A DNA stretch of 6,737 bases from Frankiales bacterium (GTDB taxonomy: Bacteria > Actinomycetota > Actinomycetes > Mycobacteriales > Jatrophihabitantaceae), in NCBI GenBank assembly GCA_025963265.1, contig JAOPUY010000617.1, forward strand, positions 1-6,737, given 5' to 3'. Positions 1 through 6,576 of this stretch are shown here, one piece after another. Numbering within the stretch: position 1 is the stretch's first letter; each line of letters starts with the position of its first letter. The notes under the pieces are model-generated. The model had not been told where the DNA came from and ran no database searches. It was given only the letters and a program-made list of their open reading frames with translations. A program made the position numbers and the translations under genes.

Positions 1-2
1 TC

Positions 3-1673
3 GAGGCGGCACAGGGCACCGCGGTCGTCCACCTCACCTATCTAAACGCCGACGCTGACGACGATTCCGATTCTGATGCGGCCGTCAAAAGCGATTCCGA
101 CGCCGACGCCGATGTGACGGCCGCCGAGCGGGGACCTCGTTCGGTCGAGGTCTATCAGCCCCTGATGTCGGCCCAGACCGGGACGCAAATCGGCATCCTG
201 GAGCTCTACCTGCCCTACGCGCCGATCGCGCACGACATCGCGAGCGGGCGCCGCCTGGTCACCATCGTGTTGGGCAGCGGCCTGTTCCTACTCTGGCTCT
301 GCTTGCTGGGAGTGTCCGTCTCGGTCACCCGCCGGCTGCGGCGGCAGGCAGCCGAGAACGGTTTCCTGGCCTCCCACGACGCGCTCACCGGCATGCCCAA
401 CCGCACGCAGTTCGGCGATCGCGCCGAGGCCGCTATCGCGGTCGCCACCGTGGAGAGGCCGGTGGCCATCGCCCTGATCGACCTGGACCGCTTCAAAGAG
501 GTCAACGACACCCTCGTCCACGACAACGTCGACAAGCTGCTCGTCTCACTGGCCGAACGCTTGAAGCTCCACGTCCGCGAGGGCGACACCATCGCGCGGC
601 TCGGCGGTGACGAGTTCGGCGTGGTGCTCTCCCGGCTACACGGCCCGGGTGAGACGGTCGAGGTGCTGAGCCGGCTGCGGGCCGTGCTGGCCGAGCCGTT
701 GCTGATCGACGGGCTGCCGTTGGCGGTCGAAGCCAGCGTCGGGTTCGCGCTCGCGCCGAGCGACGCCGCCGACCTGGGAACCCTGCTGCAGCAAGCCGAC
801 GTCGCGATGTACGCCGCGAAGAACCAGCACCTGGGGATCGCCCACTATCGCGCGGACTACGACCACTTCGACGCGTCCTCGCTCTCGCTCATCGCCGAGC
901 TCGGCGCGGCCATCGCCCAGGATCAGCTCGTGCTGCACTACCAGCCCAAAGCCGATCTGGAGGACGGCACGGTGACCGCGGTCGAGGCGCTCGTCCGCTG
1001 GCAACATCCCATCCGCGGGCTGCTGTACCCGGACAGCTTCGTGCCGGCCGCGGAGCAGACCGAGCTGATCGACGAGCTCACCCGGTGGGTGCTGCGCAAA
1101 GCCACCTCGACGCTGGGCGAGCTCGACCCTAGCGGAACCCTGGCCATCGCCGTCAACATCTCGGCCCGCAGCCTGGGTCGGGCCGACTTCGCCCAGGACG
1201 TGCTGCAGATTCTGCACGAGACCGGCACTGATCCCCGTCGGGTCATGCTCGAGATCACCGAGACCGCGCTGATGGCCGACCCGGCCCGCGCGGCGGGCAC
1301 CCTCCATCAGCTTCATCAGGCCGGCCTACGGCTGTCCATCGACGATTTCGGCGCCGGTCAGACCAGTCTCGGCTACCTGGCGACGCTGCCGATCACCGAG
1401 TTGAAGATCGACAAGGCGTTCGTGCTGGCCATGCACGGCGACGAGCGCAACGCCGCGATCGTCCGATCGGTCATCGAGCTCGGCCACAGCCTGGGCTTCA
1501 CGGTCACCGCCGAAGGGGTCGAAACCGTCGAGGCCCTGGAGCAGCTGAGCTCGTATCAGTGCGACACGGTTCAGGGCTATCTGCTCTCTCGTCCGGTCGG
1601 CTCAGCTGACCTAGCGACGCGAATGGTCGCCGCGCGCGCCATCCTGGACGCCAACCACTGGACCCCCGCTTAG
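3..1673 (+). CDS. Membrane-anchored GGDEF-EAL cyclic di-GMP turnover protein, 5'-truncated by the window edge
   Basis: The protein makes and/or degrades cyclic di-GMP at the cytoplasmic face of the membrane. The frame is open from base 3 (556 residues visible), so the GTG at 114 is not taken as the start. In visible numbering, residues 1 to about 84 are the end of a probably extracytoplasmic sensor region containing an Asp-rich tract (15-37) and ending in LYLPYAPIA. A transmembrane helix spans about 85-108. The GGDEF domain covers about 122-280: metal-binding D160, guanine-contact equivalents N168 and D177, an intact GGDEF at 201-205, and an inhibitory-site RxxD at R192/D195 in the usual spacing. 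The EAL domain covers about 295-535: EAL at E328, N385, E417, the DDFG pair D447/D448, K468, E504 and Q524. All expected phosphodiesterase residues are therefore present, so I infer an active phosphodiesterase. Cyclase activity is less certain because both glycines of the LGHxxGD loop are Val (172, 176). The gene ends overlapping the convergent dehydrogenase gene. The sensor ligand is unknown. Confidence 0.95.
   Translation, partial: EAAQGTAVVHLTYLNADADDDSDSDAAVKSDSDADADVTAAERGPRSVEVYQPLMSAQTGTQIGILELYLPYAPIAHDIASGRRLVTIVLGSGLFLLWLCLLGVSVSVTRRLRRQAAENGFLASHDALTGMPNRTQFGDRAEAAIAVATVERPVAIALIDLDRFKEVNDTLVHDNVDKLLVSLAERLKLHVREGDTIARLGGDEFGVVLSRLHGPGETVEVLSRLRAVLAEPLLIDGLPLAVEASVGFALAPSDAADLGTLLQQADVAMYAAKNQHLGIAHYRADYDHFDASSLSLIAELGAAIAQDQLVLHYQPKADLEDGTVTAVEALVRWQHPIRGLLYPDSFVPAAEQTELIDELTRWVLRKATSTLGELDPSGTLAIAVNISARSLGRADFAQDVLQILHETGTDPRRVMLEITETALMADPARAAGTLHQLHQAGLRLSIDDFGAGQTSLGYLATLPITELKIDKAFVLAMHGDERNAAIVRSVIELGHSLGFTVTAEGVETVEALEQLSSYQCDTVQGYLLSRPVGSADLATRMVAARAILDANHWTPA
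51..113 (+). repeat. Asp-rich low-complexity tract (GAY-rich short repeats) inside the GGDEF-EAL sensor region
   Basis: Ten of 21 encoded residues are Asp, alternating mostly with Ala or Ser (visible residues 17-37). The DNA is built of imperfect 6-base units of GAC/GAT followed by GCC/TCC/TCT, and GATTCCGA occurs twice. Codons here include GAT, TCT and AAA, which are less GC-rich than in the flanking coding sequence. The tract lies before the transmembrane helix, so it probably faces outward. It may be a flexible acidic loop or a divalent-cation-binding segment; the sequence does not decide which. Confidence 0.8.
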
Positions 1674-4600
1674 TTCGGCAACGACCGCATCACCCGCAGG
1701 GCGACGGAGAGCGTGGCCAGGTCGACGGTGTCGCGCGACAACGCCTCGGCGAAGGTCGCCCGCGCCCGTTCGACGCGTTCGGGGTTCTTCGCCGCCCACG
1801 CGCCGATCCGCTCGGTGGCCGGGCCGGGATCGGTCGAGTTGAGCACCGAGGTCGTGATCAGCGTCAGCGCGGCGTAGACATCGTGACGCATCGCCGCCCG
1901 CGCGAGCGCCGACCAGCGATCATCGCGCGGCAGGTTCGTCACCGCGTACAAGATGTCGTCGACGCTGAGCTGCTCGGACAAGGCGAAATGCAGTTCCGCG
2001 ACCTCGCGCGGCGGCACCTCATTGGCGGTGGCGATCTCGACGACGTCCAGCAGCAGGAACGAGGTGAGCAGGCAGGAGATCCGGGTGGCCAACCCCACTG
2101 GCACACCACGGGCGCTGAGGCGTTCGACCTCGGTGTCCAGGTTCTGGCGCTCCCGCCCGCGTAGCAGCTCGGGCACGCCCGGCTTGAGCTCGGCGATCGT
2201 GCCGGCGTAGCGCTCGATTTCGGCCGCGACGTCGCTGATCGGAAAGCGCACGTCGACCAGCCAGCGCACCGCGCGGTCGATGGTGCGGCGGATCTCAAGG
2301 TAGGCGACGTGCTGCGCGTCGGTGGCGATCTGATTGTCCAGCGCCTGGATGTCGCGCCAGAGCTGCTCCAGCCCGAACACCTCGCGAACGACGGTGTAGG
2401 CCCGGGCGATCTGGTCCGGGCTGGCCGCCGTTTCCTCCTGGGCTCGAAAGAGGAAGGTCGATCCGCCTCGGTTGACCAGGTCGTTCACGACCCAGGTCGT
2501 GATGATCTCGCGGTGCAGCGGGTGCTCGGCCAGCGTCCCCGCAAACCGCTCCGCGATCGGCGCCGGGAAATAGGCCTGCAAGGCGCGGGCGAACCAGGGC
2601 TCGTCCGGCAACGTGGAGTCCCGCAAGCGCTCCGAGAGCACGATCTTGACGTACGCGGTGAGCACCGCGAGCTCGGGCGAGGTCAGCCCCTCGCCGGCGT
2701 TCTCACGGGCCGCGAGCTCTTTGTCGGTCGGCAAGAACTCCAACGCGCGATCGAGCTCGCCCTGCTTCTCCAAGTCCTTGATCAGCCGCCGATGCACGGT
2801 CACCAGGCCGTGAGCGCCCTGTCGGGCCACGCCGAGCAGCACGTTCTGCTCGTAGTTGTCGGCCAACACCAACTCGGCCACCGCGTCGGTCTGGCTGGCC
2901 AGCAGCTCGCTCCGCTCGCCGGCGTCCAACGCTCCCGCGTGAATCGCGCGGTCGAGCAGGATCTTGATGTTCACCTCGTGGTCGGAGGTGTCGACGCCGG
3001 CCGAGTTGTCGATCGCGTCGGTGTTGATCCGGCCCCCGGCCCGGGCGTATTCGACCCGTCCGAGTTGGGTGAACCCGAGATTGCCGCCCTCGCCGACGAC
3101 CCGGCAGCGAAGCTGGTCGCCGTTGGCCCGCACCGAGTCGTTGGCCTTGTCCCCGGCCTCGAGGTGGGATTCGGCCGAGGACTTGACGTAGGTGCCGATG
3201 CCGCCGTTCCACAGCAAGTCGACCGGAGCGGTGAGGATCGCATGGATTAGGGCCGCCGGCGCCAGGGCCGTCGTCCCGGACGGGATGGCCAGCGCGGCGG
3301 CGACCTCGGCTGAGATCGGGATCACCTTGGCGGTGCGGGGGAAAACGCCACCGCCGGCGGAGATCAGCTCGCGGCGGTAGTCGGCCCAGCTCGAGCGGGG
3401 CAGGGCGAACAGCCGGGCCCGCTCGTCGAAGGACGACTCGGCGTCCGGCGTCGGGTCAAGGAAGATGTGGCGGTGGTCGAAGGCGGCGACCAGGTGCAAG
3501 TGGCGGCTGAGCAGCATGCCGTTGCCGAACACGTCGCCCGACATGTCCCCGACGCCGACGGCGGTGAAGTCCTGCGTCTGGATGTCCAGGCCGAGCTCGC
3601 GGAAGTGGTACTTGACCGACTCCCACGCGCCTTTGGCGGTGATGCCCATCGCCTTGTGGTCGTACCCGACGGAGCCGCCGGAGGCGAAGGCGTCGCCCAG
3701 CCAGAAGCCGCGCTCGATCGCGATGCCGTTGGCGATGTCGGAGAAAGTGGCGGTTCCCTTGTCCGCGGCCACGACCAGGTAGGGGTCATCGCCGTCATAG
3801 CGCCTCGTGCGCGGCGGCGCGACGACCTGCTGCACCCCGTCGGCGTCGGGCCGGTAGTTGTCGGTCAGCTCCAGCAACGAGGTGATGAACGTCTGGTAGC
3901 AGGCGATTCCCTCGGCCAACCAGGCGTCCCGGTCGACGTTCGGGTCCGGCAGGTTCTTGGCGACGAAGCCGCCTTTGGAGCCCACCGGCACGATGACGGT
4001 GTTCTTCACCATCTGCGCCTTGACCAGTCCCAGCACCTCGGTGCGGAAGTCCTCCCGGCGGTCTGACCAGCGCAAGCCGCCGCGGGCCACCGGCCCGAAC
4101 CGCAGATGCACGCCCTCGACGCGCGGCGCGTAGACCCAGATCTCATACAAGGGCCGGGGCTCGGGCAGGTCGGCGATGGCCCGGGAGTCGAACTTGACGG
4201 CGAAGGCGGCCGAGGCGACCCCGTCGTCCTCGCGGTAGTAGTTCGTGCGCAGGGTGGCCGTGATCAAGCCCAGCAGCGAGCGCAGGATCCGATCCTGATC
4301 GAGGCTCTCGACCAAGGCCAGGGCCTCATCGATCCGTTGCCGGATGGCTCCCTGACGGGAGTTGCTGGCCGCGCCCGAGGCACCGTCGGGCTGGTCCGAG
4401 CCGGCGGCGTCGGCGGTGAGTTGGTCCGGGTCGAAGCGGGCCTCGAACAGCTCGACCAGCAGCGCGGCCACGCCCGGATTCTGGGTGAGGGCCTGCTCGA
4501 TGTAGCCCTGGCTGAACGTGGTGCCGGCTTGCCGCAGATATTTCGCGTACGCCCGCAACACCATGGCCTGCCGCCAGTCCAGGCTGGCCCGGACGACGAG

Positions 4601-6469
4601 GGCGTTGAAGCCGTCCTGCTCGATGCTGCCGCCCCACAATTGCCGGAGGGTGTCGATGACCGCGGCCGACCGCTCCGGACCGAAGTCCACGTCGGCTCCG
4701 ATGCGCAGCCCGAAGTCATACACCCAGGCCGCGGTGCCGTCGGTCCGCTCGAGCTCGTACGGGCGCTCGTCGAGCACCTCGATTCCCATCTGCTCGAGCA
4801 TGGGCAGCGTTCGTCCCAGCGAGAGCGGCGCGCCCGTGCGGAACACCTTCAGCCGGCGGTCGGCGGACTCGCCGACGCCGGGGGTGTAGACGTCGAAGGC
4901 GAGCCCCTCGAAATCGGGCAGCGCCTCCAGCTTGCGCAGATCGGCCACCGCGACCGAGGCCGGGAAGTCCTCTTTGTAGGCCTCGGGGAACGCGCCGCTG
5001 TAGCGCCGCAGCACCCGGTTGGCCTCCTGCTCGCCCAACCCCAGGGTCAGCAGGTCGCCCAGGTCGTCGCTCCAGCGCCGGGTGACCTGGGCGACGGTCG
5101 CCTCCACCGCGGCCCGCGGCGGGTTCGGCACGTCGTCGCCGGGGCGCAATGCGATCAGGAAGTGCATCCGGGCCAGGCCGAGCTCGACCAGCCGATCGTC
5201 CCGGGCGATGATCCGGCCCGGCCAGTTGGTCAGAATGACGTCGCGGACCCGACGCCGCGTCTCGGGACCGAGCCGATCGGCCGGGAAGTAGACGAGCACC
5301 GAGACGAAGTCGCGATTGAGGTGAGTGCGAGCGAACACGCCGATGCCGCCGCTCTCGGCCCGGTCGACGACCAGTTGCGAGAGCCGCAGCAGGTCGGAGC
5401 TGGTCGCCTCGAGCAGTTCGTCGCGCGGCAGCGTCCGCAGGGCGGCCAACAACTGCCGGCCGGTGTGGCTGTCGGCCCGCGCCCCCGAACGCTGCAGCAC
5501 CTCGGCGATCCGCCGCCGCAGCACCGGCACCCGGCCAACCGCGCCGTCCGACTCGACCGAGATCAGTCCGAGAAACACGTGGATTCGCTCGCCCGAGCCG
5601 TTCTCGCCCGGCGCGATCACCGTCACGCAGTCATAGCGAGCCGAGCGTCGCACGGTCGAGACCATCGGCGACTTGAAGATCACCAGCGGCGCGCCCGACC
5701 GATAGGCCGGCAGCAGCTCGAGCGGGCTGACGCTCGCATCGCCGCGCAACACCCCGCGCGCGGTCACCGAGGCGGACTCCTTGGCCCGGACCGGGTTGGC
5801 CAGCTCATTGGCCGAATAGGCCGCGTGCCCCAGGATCAAGTAGTTTCCGTCGGCCAGCCAGCGCAACAAGTCGGCCGCCTCGGCCGACGTTTCCCGGTCG
5901 AACTGGCCGGGATGGTCTGCGATCTGATCGGCCAACTGGCGGATCAGCGCGTACAACTCCGGCGCGTCTCCCACCGCCCACTGCACGTCCTGCAGCACCC
6001 GTTTGAGGTCGGCGACGACGGTCGACTTTTCGTCCTCGGCGATGAGCACCGTCTCGACGTGCATCCAGGACTCGGCGGCTGCGCCCGCGGGCACCGGCGC
6101 CGTGTCATCCAGGTCGAGCACCTCCAGCAGCTCACCGCTCGGGCCACGGCGCACCACCAGTTGCGGGTGCAGCACGTGCTCGATGGCGTGGCCGGCCCGG
6201 CGGAGCTCGGCGGTGGTCGAGTCCACCAGGTAGGGAGCATCGGCGGTCACGATGTCGATGGCCGAGGTGACCGCGTCCAGGTCCCGGATCGCGACCAAGA
6301 TCTCGGCCGGCTTGCGCTCGGCGCCGAGGGCCAGATGGGTGCGGGCGATGTCGAGCAGACCGCTCGACTGGCGGCCGGGCAGCTGGGCCGGGGCGTGGGC
6401 CAGGTAGCGCTGGAGGAAGACGTCGTCCACGGCGGCCAGGCCGGGTGCCGTGTCCGTCAAGTCAGTCAT
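1670..6469 (-). CDS. gdh: Large NAD-dependent glutamate dehydrogenase (GDH180 class), complete, 1599 aa
   Basis: It catalyses NAD-linked oxidative deamination of L-glutamate to 2-oxoglutarate and ammonium in the cytosol, feeding glutamate carbon into the TCA cycle. The length fits the large bacterial class (about 1550-1650 residues). The N-terminal half (about 1-680) is the regulatory region with ACT-like and PAS-like segments known in this family. A low-complexity linker lies near 688-706. The catalytic part follows: GGLRW (797-801), RTEV (809-812), MVKN with K822, the signature PVGSKGG with probable catalytic K832, and AADKG with D903, aligning with the Lys/Lys/Asp set of classical glutamate dehydrogenases. 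Next come a Gly-rich dinucleotide-binding segment (GVGDMSGDVFGN, 972-983), NGGIGTYVK (1088-1096) and GEGGNLG (1126-1132), then a helical C-terminal region. The ATG at 6469 is supported by a GAGGTGA ribosome binding site 7 nt upstream. In mycobacteria this enzyme is inhibited by the FHA protein GarA under PknG control; whether that holds here is unknown. No frameshift or missing key residue was seen. Confidence 0.97.
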   Translation of the reverse strand: MTDLTDTAPGLAAVDDVFLQRYLAHAPAQLPGRQSSGLLDIARTHLALGAERKPAEILVAIRDLDAVTSAIDIVTADAPYLVDSTTAELRRAGHAIEHVLHPQLVVRRGPSGELLEVLDLDDTAPVPAGAAAESWMHVETVLIAEDEKSTVVADLKRVLQDVQWAVGDAPELYALIRQLADQIADHPGQFDRETSAEAADLLRWLADGNYLILGHAAYSANELANPVRAKESASVTARGVLRGDASVSPLELLPAYRSGAPLVIFKSPMVSTVRRSARYDCVTVIAPGENGSGERIHVFLGLISVESDGAVGRVPVLRRRIAEVLQRSGARADSHTGRQLLAALRTLPRDELLEATSSDLLRLSQLVVDRAESGGIGVFARTHLNRDFVSVLVYFPADRLGPETRRRVRDVILTNWPGRIIARDDRLVELGLARMHFLIALRPGDDVPNPPRAAVEATVAQVTRRWSDDLGDLLTLGLGEQEANRVLRRYSGAFPEAYKEDFPASVAVADLRKLEALPDFEGLAFDVYTPGVGESADRRLKVFRTGAPLSLGRTLPMLEQMGIEVLDERPYELERTDGTAAWVYDFGLRIGADVDFGPERSAAVIDTLRQLWGGSIEQDGFNALVVRASLDWRQAMVLRAYAKYLRQAGTTFSQGYIEQALTQNPGVAALLVELFEARFDPDQLTADAAGSDQPDGASGAASNSRQGAIRQRIDEALALVESLDQDRILRSLLGLITATLRTNYYREDDGVASAAFAVKFDSRAIADLPEPRPLYEIWVYAPRVEGVHLRFGPVARGGLRWSDRREDFRTEVLGLVKAQMVKNTVIVPVGSKGGFVAKNLPDPNVDRDAWLAEGIACYQTFITSLLELTDNYRPDADGVQQVVAPPRTRRYDGDDPYLVVAADKGTATFSDIANGIAIERGFWLGDAFASGGSVGYDHKAMGITAKGAWESVKYHFRELGLDIQTQDFTAVGVGDMSGDVFGNGMLLSRHLHLVAAFDHRHIFLDPTPDAESSFDERARLFALPRSSWADYRRELISAGGGVFPRTAKVIPISAEVAAALAIPSGTTALAPAALIHAILTAPVDLLWNGGIGTYVKSSAESHLEAGDKANDSVRANGDQLRCRVVGEGGNLGFTQLGRVEYARAGGRINTDAIDNSAGVDTSDHEVNIKILLDRAIHAGALDAGERSELLASQTDAVAELVLADNYEQNVLLGVARQGAHGLVTVHRRLIKDLEKQGELDRALEFLPTDKELAARENAGEGLTSPELAVLTAYVKIVLSERLRDSTLPDEPWFARALQAYFPAPIAERFAGTLAEHPLHREIITTWVVNDLVNRGGSTFLFRAQEETAASPDQIARAYTVVREVFGLEQLWRDIQALDNQIATDAQHVAYLEIRRTIDRAVRWLVDVRFPISDVAAEIERYAGTIAELKPGVPELLRGRERQNLDTEVERLSARGVPVGLATRISCLLTSFLLLDVVEIATANEVPPREVAELHFALSEQLSVDDILYAVTNLPRDDRWSALARAAMRHDVYAALTLITTSVLNSTDPGPATERIGAWAAKNPERVERARATFAEALSRDTVDLATLSVALRVMRSLPN

Positions 6470-6475
6470 TTTCAG

Positions 6476-6491
6476 GTCACCTCGTTGTGAC
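6476..6491. promoter_or_regulatory. Candidate operator: perfect-arm dyad GTCAC-N6-GTGAC upstream of the glutamate dehydrogenase gene
   Basis: The two 5-bp arms are exact reverse complements separated by 6 bp. On the minus strand, 6 bp further upstream, GAACC (6498-6502) continues the 5-on/6-off spacing. The actinobacterial nitrogen regulator GlnR binds GTnAC-N6-GAAAC repeats. Here GTCAC fits the a-box fully, GAACC fits the b-box at 4 of 5 positions, and GTGAC fits at 3 of 5. A nitrogen-control site before a glutamate dehydrogenase makes biological sense, but the match is partial and a different dimeric regulator could equally use the dyad. Confidence 0.35.
6477..6483 (-). promoter_or_regulatory. 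Ribosome binding site of the glutamate dehydrogenase gene
   Basis: On the minus strand GAGGTGA lies 7 nt before the ATG at 6469 and is a strong match to the anti-Shine-Dalgarno sequence. It supports this start codon. It falls within the GTCAC-N6-GTGAC dyad, so a protein bound there would sit on or beside the initiation region. Confidence 0.85.
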
Positions 6492-6497
6492 GGAGCC

Positions 6498-6525
6498 GGT
6501 TCGCAATCCTGCGGTCCATCGAACC
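6498..6525. repeat. Short inverted repeat GGTTCG...CGAACC in the divergent intergenic region
   Basis: Perfect 6-bp arms at 6498-6503 and 6520-6525 are separated by 16 bp, which puts their centres 22 bp apart, about two helical turns. This spacing suits a dimeric regulator binding one DNA face, but arms this short can arise by chance in GC-rich DNA. The loop is too long and no T-run follows, so it is not a terminator. Confidence 0.3.
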
Positions 6526-6564
6526 ACAGTCACCGCGGCAGTCGCGGGCCCCGGCAACATCAGA

Positions 6565-6570
6565 CACTAT
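6565..6570 (+). promoter_or_regulatory. Possible -10 hexamer for a leaderless DUF1684-like transcript
   Basis: CACTAT ends 6 bases before the ATG at 6577. It keeps the A and T at the second and last positions that matter most in actinobacterial -10 elements (TANNNT), though the first base is C instead of T. With this spacing transcription would start at or next to the A of the ATG, giving a leaderless mRNA. The only purine-rich stretch, GAGGG, touches the ATG and is too close to act as a normal ribosome binding site. No -35 is apparent. Confidence 0.3.
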
Positions 6571-6576
6571 CGAGGG

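Larger units (their letters stand above)
6470..6576. promoter_or_regulatory. Divergent intergenic region between the glutamate dehydrogenase and DUF1684-like genes
   Basis: These 107 bp separate two start codons facing away from each other, so promoters for both genes are expected here. No convincing TTGACA-type -35 was found on either strand. Visible elements are the dehydrogenase ribosome binding site, a GTCAC-N6-GTGAC dyad, a GGTTCG/CGAACC inverted repeat, and a CACTAT hexamer just before the right-hand gene. The two dyads make transcriptional control of one or both genes plausible, but this is inference. Confidence 0.7.

Noticed and set aside
636..1316. 226-codon open frame on the minus strand within the GGDEF-EAL gene
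   Set aside because: It lies opposite the conserved GGDEF and EAL domains, has no recognisable motif, and shows the usual Arg/Gly/Asp/Gln-rich shadow composition.
114..1673. Start of the GGDEF-EAL protein at the GTG at position 114
   Set aside because: The frame is open to base 3, and the sequence after the GTG is the tail of a sensor region before a membrane helix. A start here would leave a fragment of that domain, so the gene more likely begins outside the window.
1615..1680. GC-rich symmetric stretch near the convergent stops as a terminator
   Set aside because: The GCGCGCGC run gives only short alternating-base symmetry, lies within coding sequence, and is not followed by a T-run on either strand.
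2309..3250. 313-codon open frame on the plus strand
   Set aside because: It is in the same antisense register to the dehydrogenase, with the same shadow composition and no domain. It ends at TAG opposite a CTA leucine codon.
3467..4066. 199-codon open frame on the plus strand
   Set aside because: It is an antisense shadow over the most conserved catalytic segment of the dehydrogenase; the stop is opposite a TCA serine codon.
4106..6490. 794-codon open frame on the plus strand opposite the glutamate dehydrogenase gene
   Set aside because: It is in exact codon register antisense to the dehydrogenase, where stops arise only opposite TTA, CTA or TCA codons, which are rare in GC-rich genomes. 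Its composition (Gly, Arg, Asp, Gln, Val, His rich, no recognisable domain) is typical of a shadow frame.
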